NCBI GenBank assembly: GCA_021234155.1
Contig: JAJEKV010000046.1
Location: 6,267,012 to 6,331,011 of the forward strand
Length of the DNA stretch: 64,000 nt
Direction of reading: 5' to 3'
Origin: Isoetes taiwanensis
Taxonomy: Eukaryota > Streptophyta > Lycopodiopsida > Isoetales > Isoetaceae
Shown here: positions 32,611 through 42,951 of the stretch, piece by piece
Position numbering within the stretch: position 1 is the first letter of the stretch
Layout of the letters: every line of letters begins with the position of its first letter
Notes under the pieces: generated by a model
What the model saw: only the letters and a program-made list of their open reading frames with translations
The model's database searches: none
What the model was told of the DNA's origin: nothing
Translations under genes and position numbers: made by a program

Positions 32611-32920
32611 ACCATCCGACGGTAGTCAGTGGGTTTTGAGCCTGGGTGGGGGTTGCCCGTAACCAATAGCTTAACCACTAGGCCACCGGTAGCGATGTTT
32701 CATGTTTTCTATTGCCACCATCCAGCGGTGAGTCGGTGGGTTTTGAGCACGGGTGGGGATCTCCCATTACCAATGGCGACCACTAGGCCACCGTACGACG
32801 GATATCCTTTTCATTCCTTCTTTTTTTAAAACCATCCGATGCTAGTCAGTGGGCTTTGATCCTGGCTGGGGGCCACCCATCACCAATAGATTTACCACTA
32901 GACCATCACCGCGATGGATG
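32611..32920 (-). mobile_element. Three SINE heads in a row, same family as 478-628
   Basis: Units at 32611-32697, 32718-32801 and 32831-32920, all on the minus strand. Each has an A-box (GGCCTAGTGGTT, GGCCTAGTGGTC or GGTCTAGTGGTA), a B-box-like GGCTCAAAACCC, and a CCACTGACTA..GGATGG 3' end running into an A-rich tail. The 3' half of the full SINE at 478-628 is absent, so this is a short subfamily of about 85-90 bp. Each unit carries its own A-rich stretch, suggesting either serial insertion into tails or tandem amplification. Confidence 0.8.
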
Positions 32921-33210
32921 GATTTTATTTGTTCACTTAGATCAAGCATGGAGGGAGGAAATTTCATGGTAATGAAATGGCATGTCATGTATCATATGGG
33001 CAGATAATAGTACCTGTTAAAGTAGAGGGGATGTACCTTATTTGAAGCCAGTTGCCGTATTGTTACTTGTTTATCCTGTAATGAAAATGGAAAGTGGAGA
33101 AGAAACAATTTCTTTGCAATAGTAGAATTTCCTTCCAATCCATTAGCAAAGGAAATAATATATGGAGAAAAAGAAATGCACCTCAATGGTAGATGTATTA
33201 TATGCAAGAG
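32921..33210. other. 3' flank of the Helitron
   Basis: Expected to hold the Helitron 3' end if it is intact. A 7-bp stem (ATTTCAT/ATGAAAT) is present at 32968-32985, but no CTRR terminus at the right distance is convincing. Confidence 0.3.
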
Positions 33211-33214
33211 AGAA

Positions 33215-34330
33215 TATACTTCAGAGCAGTTCATTGTAGATGACATTCACAGTTGTTCTCGTGGTATTTTTACGGGAGAGGAGTATTAGCAAGTCTTCTA
33301 CGTTCGTTTACCGCGGTGAAGGCCGTATACAATTGTCCATGTGCAAAAACGTTAGATGCAGCGGATCAATGACCACTTTCGATCCAATGTTAAACCACGG
33401 CGGCTATTGAGCGTGGTTGAATATGATAGTCGGAGTGGTAATTGTCGTCTATGGATGGTCCATGGGCGGTTTTCCTGTTGGTAGAAAAAGTCCATTGCGG
33501 AAATTGGGTGCGTGCTACCTTACGGATCACCCAAAACCTTCACCATCACAAACTTACGGTGCATTGATTCGATCACAACTCTCGCATTCTTCACAAGACC
33601 CTTTTCCATGTCCAATCGTTTCATAACGTGGCATATTGCCCCAACTTTAAGTCTGAGCTCATGGTTGGGAATCCCAGAATGTGTAAAGTTGTTTAAGAAA
33701 TCTGAAGTTGCATAGGGATGATCATGGATGAGTTCGTCTTGCTCTGTTATATGATCATGGCTGTAATACAACTTATCCTGACTTGGAACCTTGTTTAAAA
33801 TGAGCTCGTTGAAGTCATCAACATGCCTGTTGATCGGTGCAAAGCGAAAATTAAACATTGTCACATTCCACTTAGGTCGCGAAGGACACTTTCGGTGGAT
33901 AAAGGAATTCAACCGTATCAACGGCGCTAGTAGTTGTATTGAATAAATCCAAGGATCTAGTGGTTTGCTCCCGCCTCTCCCCAATGTTGTCAACAAACTG
34001 CATGAGCTCTGGATCTCCTGCATTTCGTATCGGCTGATACAACCTCATCACACGAAAGGCCCTCCATAATGATGATGATTTTATAGATGCATTTAATGCT
34101 GCGATCCTCCCCCCGCCCTTCACGACAGGGGCAACTTGTCTAAAGTCGCCAGCAGCTATAAAATGTTTTCCACCAAAAGGAAGGTTGTTTCCACACAACC
34201 GGATTTGCGACCGTGATTTCACGCTTTCTATAACGGCCTTATTGGCCATTGGGAACTCATCCCAAATAATGACCTTGGCTTCAATGATGAGTTGTCTTTG
34301 CTCTGAATCATTGTCTAACATCGAATGCAC
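33215..34330 (-). pseudogene. Helitron PIF1-like helicase, C-terminal part
   Basis: On the minus strand the frame 34330-33872 has the Walker B segment KVIIWDEFPMANKAVIE and the GGKHFIAAGDFRQVAPVV motif of PIF1/RRM3-type Helitron helicases. The next frame (34023-33520) gives NNFTHSGIPNHELRLKVGAI and GLVKNARVVIESM. Below 33520, with stops, come HRRQLPLRLSYSTTLNS and a final TTVNVIYNELL. The family unwinds DNA during rolling-circle transposition. The order of motifs is complete, but at least three frame changes and several stops show decay. The Rep part lies upstream on the same strand. Confidence 0.85.
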
Positions 34331-34383
34331 GACCCGATTGTTTTCAATTACGAGGATCTGAAGCGAGGGGAGTGGGCTGTTGT

Positions 34384-35756
34384 TTACTTTAGATATAGGC
34401 GAAGCTGCCAGAGTCGTGTATCATCTGCCGCGGCGGGGACTATGCCTCCGTTACCCGAGCGAGAAAGCATAAACATTTCAAGACAAATGTCTTCCACATT
34501 GCCCGCTTTTCCATCTAGGAAGATAGGTGCATCGCTTTGAGGGGATTCTAACCACTGTCTCATGAAATTAAATATGTCCAGCTGGTTATTATTCATTATA
34601 CTTGACATTTGCATTGTGGAATTTAGATATGATGCATGGTCAGAAAATTTTGCTAGCTCATGCATCACATCTCTTCCAAGACGATGTTGCAATTGAAGGC
34701 CGAATGCCATGATGTTAGTGCCATGCTGTGCTAAAATATTGTTGACTAAGTGCAGAGCCTCGTTGAAAGCAATTACATCATCACCTGGATACTCGTCTAA
34801 CAAGTCAAGGCTCATAGGCACTTGAAACCTGGTCCATAGATCAATAGCTGGTCCCTGGTCAAGCAGTAACATAGCAAAAAGGAAGCGTAACTGTACAGGA
34901 CTTAACGACAGGGAAACTGCCTCTTCCATAACCAACGCTGCTTCATTGTGGGACGCGAGCAACCCCCCTGCTTCTGCAGCCTGTTGATATGTTTCATAAG
35001 TTTGACCGTTGACGACCTTTAATTCACCCCACGATCTTGCAGGACGATGCAACAAAATTTGTCTTAGGTAGAATGGCTCGCCAACCTTCGGCAATAGCAA
35101 ACGTATTCTACAGACCAATGGCTGCCGCGTCCTTTTCCTCACAATGTTTTGCGTTAATCCTTCTTGCCACTGTTCCACATAAGTTCCAGACGTAGACACT
35201 AACGATGGATTAAATGGTGTCAATGTATATTGTTCGTAGTATTGGATGTACGTAAGTGCATCGAATACTTGATCTAGGGGTCGTAAGAAATACCGATCCA
35301 ATAATGATCTCGTGTTTGGTCGCAATAGATGCAAAGGTAGACATCTAACAGAAGGGGTCTTGTGCGTTATGTCATATGCCATTATCCTCCAAGACGCCTC
35401 CATGGCTGTTAGGTACCGTGCCTTTAGATACTCCTGTATCTCATTCCTAGGACCTGCCCTAGTGGTATGCCCTTGTGAACCATCTTCGAGACCTTGACGT
35501 GCATCATGGTTTCTATGTTCATCATTTACATGCGTGGCTTGTGCAGATTGGGCCCGTGTTTGTTCAGGGACGGCGGCGACACCCCTACCGGTAGGTATGC
35601 GTCTCGAAAATCTGGAATTTTGTCAGTATCAAATCCCTTATATATGTAACCATAGAGGTAAGAGAAGGCGTGCCGCGGTGGATGCGATGTCAACCATAAT
35701 ATGGCGATCAAGCTCATGAAGCAAGAATGCGTTGTATGGAACAACCCACGCATCAT
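34384..35756 (-). pseudogene. Helitron middle region and start of the helicase
   Basis: A long open frame (35403-34384, 339 codons) covers the Helitron linker and helicase N-terminus, ending with a NQLDIFNFMRQW segment followed by FLDGKAG. In functional relatives this is the GPGGTGKT Walker A loop. Here the GKT is not in frame: the KTFVLKCLCF continuation is readable only in another frame, so the ATP-binding loop is broken. Upstream, 35756-35526 gives an HAFSYLYGYIYKGFD segment, the usual join between Rep and helicase. Confidence 0.8.
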
Positions 35757-35879
35757 CTACACTCCTCCTCCTCATTTACCGCACGTACCCTTTTGAGTCA
35801 ATGTGTGTTGTTGGATTTCTTGGTTTTGGATAATTATAGCGGCAAGAAGCACCACGTGGAGAGCACACTGTTAGAATGT

Positions 35880-36998
35880 CTATGAATCATAAATTTTGGA
35901 CACGTTAACTCGAACAATCGGATCACTTGGTAGCTCTGCAGATATAATCTCATCAACGCATTCTATTGGTATATCCGGTTGCATGCGTAGCACAAGATGA
36001 GCGTGTGGAAGTCCCCGCTTTTGAAACTCCACCACTGTTATTATGTACGATATACGATGAAAGAATTTATGCAACAATTCTTTTAACCGTTGCAATCTTC
36101 CATGGAAACACCGAACAACAATCATAGGTATATCTGACGCATTTTGGCCAGGACCAAGGGCAGCCCGTATTTCTGGCCAATCCGTATTCGTCGTCATCGT
36201 AATGAACAAAGTTGGGCGCCCCTTTGATCTAGAGAGTGCTAACGCGTCAGCAACCTGCACAGAGCACCATCTCTGACAACCCAGGAACGACGACGGCAAG
36301 ATAACATCATTTTGTTCATTATTTTCTCGCTCAGAATAATCCTCGTCGTATTGTATTCGCCTATTTCTGAAGGTGGATGTCCGAAAGTAATTTAGTCATG
36401 CGTCCTCAATCCTTGAGTACATATCAACCAAGTACTCTCCACACAGGCGACCCAGTCGAAGAAACCTATCCTCATGTAATAGCCTTGATCTGTACCATTG
36501 CAATTGGGTGAGACCATATTCATTCCTGGGACCCCACCCTAATGTACCATGCGGGAAAAGTAGTGGATATTGCAAGGGTTCGTACATGGGATCAAGGATG
36601 TTCATAAAAGTTGGTTCACCCTCAGTTTGAGCCCAAAATCCTGCAATTCGAGATGCAATATCAGCCGTATTGTTGACCTCTGCAATTGCTGCTATCTCAT
36701 CACTCCCAAAAACCCCTGCAACCGTAATATATGCCGAAGGCATATGCATACTTCCCATTGTTCGAAGGTTTCCAATGAATGGATTTACTTGGTCAAGGAC
36801 CGAGCCAATAGTTCCAACCCATTGGAAGGGTACATGTTGGAGTCCCGCTTGCACATAACGTTGTGAATCATCATATATATACCAATGTATGGGATTTCCT
36901 GTATCTCTTGTTGGAAGCAGTCGATGATATGTACGACCCATGATTGTGACTGACGAAGGGAAGCTCAGGTTGACAAACTCTCCGTCGACTCCAAGCAC
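35880..36998 (-). pseudogene. Helitron Rep domain (Helitron_like_N) with HUH motif
   Basis: The frame 36998-36396 gives the N-terminal part: YHRLLPTRDTGNPIHWYIYD, then PLQYPLLFPHGTLGW and GEYLVDMYSRIED. The frame 36299-35880 gives LFITMTTNTDWPEI and KRGLPHAHLVLRM, in which HAH is the HUH-nuclease metal site that nicks and rejoins the Helitron end. The catalytic tyrosines expected further downstream are not clearly seen. A frameshift separates the two frames at about 36300-36396. The domain is otherwise well preserved, so this was a relatively recent autonomous Helitron. Confidence 0.88.
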
Positions 36999-37141
36999 GC
37001 TGAAGCAAAATAATTTATTTATTTTTCTACATACTTCATTGAAACCCCTAAGATCTCGTATAAGTTAACCAATGCACCCGCAACGAGAGGTAGGCTGCGG
37101 AGCAACCACTTGCCCTTATTACAAGTGAACCCATTTTTTTT

Positions 37142-37964
37142 TCAACATTCAGCCAATGGAATCGGCAAAGACGTGCATCGTTTATTCCATGTGCACATTG
37201 TGAATGCTTGATGGATTGCCGACGATATGTTGTGCACGCGAGCATGCCGGTGTGCAAACACATTTGACACTGGATCGTCATCCATGGTGCTTTCTTCTGT
37301 CACATCATGATCGTCCTCCATGGTGCTTTCTTCTGTCACAGCATGATCTCTTCTAGAGTTTGCATATTGCTCTCTTTCCCTACGGCATATTTCCTCCCGC
37401 CACCAATCGAGCATACCATCCCGACCAGATGTACTCTGCTCACCTACAACTCCCGATGAAGTCGCTACAGTAACTTCATTTGTCATCGACATGCATCTAA
37501 ACTCCAGTTTGGAGGAGGCTCACATATTTGAATTCCAAGCGTGGGTGGGGAACAACTCTCCCCCTATGATATATGCTGGCGGAATCTCCCTCTCCCCCCC
37601 ACCCGCTCACTGACGTCGTCTTTAGCGTTCTCTTCAAGTGTGCTCGCAGATTTGCATATCGTCCTATCCCTATCGATTCTATGGCATTGCGAGTTGAGCT
37701 CGATGCGGTCGCGCGTAACTCGCTGTCACTGACAGACGAAACTCCTAGATTTGGAGGAGGCTCGCATATTCCAATTCCAGGCGTGGGTGGGGAACAATTC
37801 CCACCCCTACGATATATGCCTGGCAGAATTCGCTCTCCCTCCCCCACCCGTTCAGCCTGACGTCGTCTAGCGCGTTCTCTCGCAAGTGCTCGCAGATTTG
37901 CATATCGTCCTGTCCCTATCGGTTCTACGGCGTTGCGAGTTGAGCTCGATGCGGTATCTTCCAT
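37142..37964 (-). pseudogene. Helitron N-terminal leader ORFs with an internal 242-bp duplication
   Basis: Two minus-strand frames (37964-37497 and 37492-37142) lie upstream of the Rep domain. The first contains the segment ASSSTRNAVEPIGTGRYANL twice, caused by a tandem DNA duplication with units starting at about 37508 and 37750 (period 242 bp). The second holds a short repeat HAVTEESTMEDD / HDVTEESTMDDD. Neither part has a known domain; basic and arginine-rich leaders of this kind precede the Rep domain in other plant Helitrons. They end in the same orientation as the Rep frame. Confidence 0.55.
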
Positions 37965-37969
37965 AATGA

Positions 37970-38555
37970 ATTCGAATATAAAGAAAACTTACATGTTTTG
38001 CTCATCCAATAACGTATCCTCGCGGGTGGTATGTAATCACAACGAGCTTGGGTGTCTGCAATGGGAATCAGAGAAATGGCAGTGTTAACATAGTTATTCA
38101 TTAATTATACGTTACTTAACGAGCTTAATTAACAACGAGCTTAATGTAATAGTTTTTCTTTGATTCAATATCTCCATAACATGTCCATAACGTGGCATGT
38201 TTAAGTAATCATCATAACCATATAGATATTTTATAATATATGAGTTAACATGATTATATGATTAGCATAGGATGGTAGTGTTCACATAACTATCCATAAT
38301 TATACGTTACAAATTATTTTTTGTATGTCACCTACAAAAATGGCATAATGCATAGCCCATCTCACAATGTGTGTAGTATGTCATGAGCCTAATATAATGG
38401 TTTTACTTTGAGTCCATACCTCCATAATATGTCCATAAAATATGACATGTTTATATAATCATCATAAGCGTATAGATATCTCATAATACGTCTACAGACT
38501 AACATGAGTATTTGACTATTTCAATATAGATATACGAAGTGATCAAGTCATCCGT
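37970..38555. other. AT-rich spacer
   Basis: AT-rich sequence with several similar patches (CATAACATGTCCATAA-type near 38177 and 38419). No gene is seen. It may contain the Helitron 5' terminus. Confidence 0.4.
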
Positions 38556-38557
38556 AA

Positions 38558-39021
38558 TTATCCTTCTACTTCTGCTTGCATGACAGCCTCGCTAGCCTCA
38601 ACAATCTGCAACAGTCGGTGGAGACGGGTTAGCTGCGCAGCGAGCCGCTTAATACTGATTGAAATAGTAATAGAACCCTTAGATACTTTATCTAGCTCTT
38701 GAGAGAGCCCATCCACTTCAGTCAGCAATTTCCTAGTCATCACGGAGGAGGGGCGTTTCCTATGGGATGCTATATGCAAGGCAATGCGGTTTAGAGTGCA
38801 TGCTTTTGAAGGTTTCCCTTCCTAGCCATCATCAAGTCACAATGACGACTATTACGCTCTTTCTCCAAATGCGCCGTGCATCGTGGGATAACCGAGGACT
38901 GAGTAATCCCATTCTCTACTTCGGCTATAGACTCAGAGGTCAGTTCTATCAATTCCGCCATACTACAATGCAAGAGACAAAAGGTCATATTAAAATAGCT
39001 CCAACACATTGCCAACCCCAT
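38558..39021 (-). CDS. Unknown protein, 3' exon(s) of a putative minus-strand gene
   Basis: On the minus strand, a splice-acceptor-like TTGCATTGTAG (about 38963-38973) precedes ATGGCGGAATTG. The frame reads MAELIELTSESIAEVENG and on to DLMMARKGNLQKHAL. Another frame, shifted near 38790, continues IASHRKRPSSVMTRKLL, ELDKVSKGSITISISI and EAVMQAEVEG before a stop at 38558. The second part is charged and helix-prone, possibly coiled coil. The two frames could be two exons or one frameshifted exon. I do not recognise a family. Confidence 0.4.
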
Positions 39022-39066
39022 AACTCAACTTGACACTACATAGATGTTAAGTTCAATATTGAAATA

Positions 39067-39456
39067 TTATAAAGGTACATTCAATGTTCCATCAATTGGT
39101 AACCATAGATTCACGTGTCCTTTGAATAATCCAATATCAATCCTACCATCCACCATTTGAGTCCACTTTGAAGATACCTCTAACGTACCAAGAGAGCCAC
39201 AACCCATGTACTTCTCAAGATAATAACTTATAATAATTGATGGATAATGTGTTTCCTTCATCTCTAGTTTACTGAGAAGGGAGTTAGGGACAAAACGTTC
39301 TACAACTAGAGTATCGAAAAGGAGTTGTGAAGTTCCCTCAATCCAACCACATTCTACGTGGTATAATCCATCTCCCTTTGCTATAACTGTTATATATAGA
39401 AATTTTTTAATCTCAGATGTCGACATGACAATGGTCTTCGGCAATGGTATGCCCAT
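39067..39456 (-). CDS. Unknown protein, 5' coding exon of the same putative gene
   Basis: An open frame of 129 codons starts with ATG at 39456, immediately after a good acceptor site read on the minus strand (CATTGCTTTCAG). It has a regular mix of hydrophobic and polar residues, including IKKFLYITVIAKGDGLYHVE and GTLEVSSKWTQMVDGRIDIG, that looks like a folded domain rather than noise. I do not recognise the family. The putative 5' leader ends at a donor-like AAG|GTATAAC near 39788. The intron between would contain the 157-bp duplication. Its position just upstream of the Helitron leader, on the same strand, allows that it is a captured gene fragment. Confidence 0.45.
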   Translation of the reverse strand: MGIPLPKTIVMSTSEIKKFLYITVIAKGDGLYHVECGWIEGTSQLLFDTLVVERFVPNSLLSKLEMKETHYPSIIISYYLEKYMGCGSLGTLEVSSKWTQMVDGRIDIGLFKGHVNLWLPIDGTLNVPL

Positions 39457-39468
39457 CTGAAAGCAATG

Positions 39469-39782
39469 GACACTATCAACTCACAAACCTAATAGCATTC
39501 AAATAAGTTGAAGTTTGGTGGATTAATTGAAGTAAGAAGTACCAATGGGTAGCAAACAATAGGGTAGGGAATATAGGGAAGCAATGGGAAGTATAGCAAT
39601 GCAAGAAGGAAGAAAAAATGTAAAAGACACTATCAACTCACAAACCTAATAGCATTCAAGTAAGTTGAAGTTTGGTGGATTAATCGAAGCAAGAAGTACC
39701 AATGGGTAGCAAACAATAGGGTAGGGAATATAGGGATGCAATGAGAAGTATAGCAATGCAAGAAGGAAGAAAAAATGTAAAA
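39469..39782. repeat. 157-bp tandem duplication
   Basis: Two copies starting GACACTATCAACTC at 39469 and 39626, differing at about five positions. It lies within the putative first intron of the minus-strand gene, just upstream of its ATG. Confidence 0.92.
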
Positions 39783-39853
39783 GTTATACCTTAGAAGCCT
39801 GGAGTGTGAGGAGTCGAGCGCCCGAAGTGAGTTGAGGCATTCGAGAATGCACC

Positions 39854-39862
39854 CTATTTATA
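39854..39862 (-). promoter_or_regulatory. TATA box of the putative minus-strand gene
   Basis: On the minus strand the core reads TATAAATAG, a near-perfect plant TATA box. A pyrimidine-rich, CTCAACTC-containing start region follows about 30 bp downstream, then the leader. It gives independent support for transcription toward the exons at 39.5-38.6 kb. Confidence 0.5.
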
Positions 39863-40155
39863 CACCCATCTTATGGCACGTTTTTTAATTTAGAACAACA
39901 CATGAGAAACACAAGGTGATGAGATAAGAGCAATTGGCAACGAAGATGCGCCATCCTCCGCCAAATATCTACGTAATCATTGGTCTGTATGGAGGCTCCC
40001 TTCCCATGAAGATCTGGATAGGATGTTCAATAAATGCCTTTATCAAGGTAATGTATTCCAGTTCCGTTAAAGCCTTTATTTCATTGCACGTCATTAATTG
40101 CAAGTGACGTCCTCTGCGCCGTGCGAACCCTTATAGTAGATATAGTTTATGCACA

Positions 40156-40281
40156 GAAGCCATGGTTCATGCCACAGCAGATTGGAGCAGCAGGCTTGAA
40201 GCCATGGTTCATGCCACAGCCGATTGGAGCAGCAGGCTCGAAGCCATGGTTCATGCCACAACCGATTGGAGCAGCAGGCTC
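40156..40281 (+). repeat. Three 42-bp in-frame coding repeats
   Basis: Units begin GAAGCCATGGTTCATGCCAC at 40156, 40198 and 40240 and are about 95% alike. As 42 is a multiple of three, all frames stay open. In the chosen frame the unit encodes KPWFMPQPIGAAGS (14 residues). Recent expansion is likely. Confidence 0.92.
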
Positions 40282-41154
40282 CCTTTCGCTTCCTCCTCCG
40301 GCAGCCCAAGGCCCTGGCCATGGCTTTATCATTGTATGCGATGAAGATTCACAATTGCAATTGCGAGAGACGATTACCAAATCCATCGATCTCAGGTGCG
40401 TAGCCATCTCTTGCAATTTCACGCTGTTAATCTGGGTATGTCTTGGCTGGGTTTGGACCACAGGATAGATGATATTATTAAAGAATGACGTCTTGCTTGG
40501 ATTAGATTATAGTACGGTCATGTTTCAGAGTTCTGGTTAGATTGTTACAGAGCAGATAGTACAGTCATGATTGGCCAAGATATTGACCAGATTGGGCCAG
40601 ATTTAGAATTTAATGCCAATTAGCTTCGATTGAATTGAATCCGGCTGGCTGTTGTGTGCTATATATTCTAGGTGCTGCTGGAAGATGGGTTCAAGGAGAC
40701 GATGGCTCCAAAGAAGAGAAAGTTTGAGGAGATGATCTCTGGTTGTCTTGAAGATAATCTTCCAGGGCCAAAACGACACAGAATTGATCTGTTAGTGGTG
40801 GTTGATAGCTGGATTGTTGATGAGCAAGGAGATTGTTGGAATGGATTTATGGAAGACAATGTGGGCAGTTGCAATGGAATCATGGAAGATAAAGCAGCCA
40901 AGCATGATCCCGGTGGCTCTATCATTGATGTGAACGAGGATGAATTGGATGACTTGATTCTTCCGGATCTTGACTTTGAACTACCTGAAGAGATTGAAGC
41001 ATTTGAACTAACCAACTATTCGGAAGAGAGGCCTGATCTTCCTGTCTTTCCATATTTACTTGGACATGACAATGTCATCGTTTGCAATAGCTGCCTTTGT
41101 TTCACAACTTCTTTGGAGAAGTTGATGAATATGGCCGTTGTAAGATCTGCCTGA
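40169..41154 (+). CDS. Putative two-exon gene for an acidic, nuclear-type protein of unknown function
   Basis: Exon 1 (40169-40435) encodes the three KPWFMPQPIGAAG repeats, a proline-rich segment and HGFIIVCDEDSQLQLRETIT. A strong donor TGG|GTATGT follows, and the intron (40436-40671) ends in TATATATTCTAG. Exon 2 (40672-41154) joins in phase and encodes an APKKRKFEE nuclear-localisation-like segment, then GPKRHRIDLLVVVDSW, an acidic run NEDELDDLILPDLDFELPEE, and a C-terminal VCNSC pair of cysteines. The joined product would be about 249 residues. A competing donor CAG|GTGCGT at 40396 would shift the frame. I recognise no family. The gene is divergent from the minus-strand unit, with about 300 bp between the two starts. 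Confidence 0.5.
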
Positions 41155-41159
41155 AAGAA

Positions 41160-41806
41160 TGGGTCGTGGAATACTCGTGTTAGCTTGAGGGAAGTTGGCT
41201 GAGGGAAGATATCTTAGCTTGAGGCAACGAGAATGATGAGATAAGGGCAGTTGGCTGAGTACATATCTGAAAAAATCATGGAAAGTTTCATGATCACCTG
41301 CTTAATTTTGATGCATAACTAGTGTGTACTTTACTAACAGTAATATATGGCGGATTAATATGTGTAAGATACTGCATCAAGTCTATCTTCTGGTGCATTA
41401 CCACTGTCTTTGTTCTTATTGCCTTGTTGATCTTTAGGAAAAATCATTCCTGTTTACAACCTCCTCAATTAATTTTCGTCTATGACTGTAACTTTCTGGT
41501 GTACTCATAACGTCCACTTTTCCATTCACTGTGGTACAACATTCCTGTGCTTTTTGGGTGGTCTGGTTAACACCGTCTCCAAGGTTACCATCCTCTGGAG
41601 CACCGCCTTTGGTTTCAAAACCAGGAAAGCTGTAAGGGGCCTGTAAGGGGCTCTCAGGGGGTGCCCATCCCCTTCATCGATTTCACCATATTTTAGTCCC
41701 TCAAACATTGACTCTGTTCTACTCTTGCCTATTTCTGTACCGGGATGCGTAAATCCGGCATCTGAAGTAGCCTTTTCTTCTGTATTTGTAGCCCGATGCA
41801 TCCCAG
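41160..41806. other. intergenic, no gene recognised
   Basis: A short C-tract of related sequence (TAAGGGGCCTGTAAGGGGC) near 41631-41650 is the only repeat noticed. A minus-strand open frame at 41526-41918 overlaps the next duplication and has no recognised domain. Confidence 0.4.
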
Positions 41807-41975
41807 AATCAAAAGCTGGCCGCCCAAACAGGGGAAAGAGGACGGATTTGCATGTTTTTTTTAGCAGAGGCTTTCTGAGGCAGACTCGCCCAACAGGAAT
41901 CAAAAGCTGGCCGCCCAAACAGGGGAAAGAGGATTTTTTTAGCAGAGGTTTTCTGAGGCAGACTCGCCCAACAGG
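41807..41975. repeat. 91-bp tandem duplication
   Basis: Copies starting AATCAAAAGCTGGCCGCCC at 41807 and 41898, the second shortened by about 14 bp. A 15-bp motif (ACGTGTCGAACCCAG) also occurs twice just beyond, near 42010 and 42038. Confidence 0.88.
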
Positions 41976-42347
41976 GGAACGAAGTTTTTTTTCCCTCTTT
42001 TTCAGGGGGCACGTGTCGAACCCAGCCTTTTCAAGGATACGTGTCGAACCCAGGATTTTTTCGCATCAAAGAAAATAGGCGGGGAACATCCTTTATATAT
42101 GGTTTGATAACTTATAGAGCAAAAAAATGCCATAGTGGTGTCAAAATAAAAGTCAAGATGCAATAAAAGCTAAAACAGTGGTCAAAAATTGGGTTGTTAT
42201 TTTATTTTAAAAGAGTGTCTTTGGAATTTTAACGAACTACACTAACCAACAAAATGAGACCGTCAAGAAAGAAAGAAAAATTGGATTTGGGATTGTATTT
42301 TTGGAGAAAAGTGATTTTTTCAAAATCACATTGTTCAATAAGTGGAC

Positions 42348-42387
42348 AGGTAGGTAGGTAGGTAGGTAGGTAGGTAGGTAGGTAGGA
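42348..42387. repeat. (AGGT)n microsatellite
   Basis: About ten uninterrupted AGGT units. The flanks (42060-42340 and 42390-42780) hold no gene that I can support. Confidence 0.95.
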
Positions 42388-42951
42388 TTTTTAACATCCA
42401 CGAAGACGGATTGACCATGCATGAATGCTCAAAATTGCAAAGAGCTAATAAAATAAAGATAATGCTAGTGTTAATATTGTGTTACTTAAATGTCTAAACA
42501 TAACCAATCCAAGGATTGGTAGGCCATTGATCTAGAATAATTGTTGCGCCTCCCGTATAAACTGTGCATTTCTTTTGCTGGCGTGCTTTCCTCACTTTGC
42601 AAAGCTCTTCCATATGCTTGCACAACTGAATAGGAGAAAGGTCCTTCTGAATTGAAAAGCTAGTGCCTTTAAGGTGGTTGTGCTCAAAGAAACATGGATA
42701 TTAAAAGAAATCAACCATTAGAGCCATCAATATATTGTATCAAGGTAATACAATTTGAAAAATGAATACTGAAGCACTGATCAAAAGAATAGAATAGAAT
42801 AGAATTGTTTTTATCGTCCACGGAGACCAATCGGCCTATGGGACCCAATACAAAAAGCGCAGTAGTCACATTACTGCCCAGATTAAAAAACCCCCGCCCC
42901 TAAGGGTTTTCGAGGGAAAAACCGTGGCAGCAATAAGACTGCTGACAACGA

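Noticed and set aside
32966-32986. Helitron 3' terminal hairpin
   Set aside because: The 7-bp stem is AT-rich and no CTRR end follows at the usual distance.
33520-37000. Several + strand open frames inside the Helitron
   Set aside because: Shadows of the minus-strand Rep and helicase frames.
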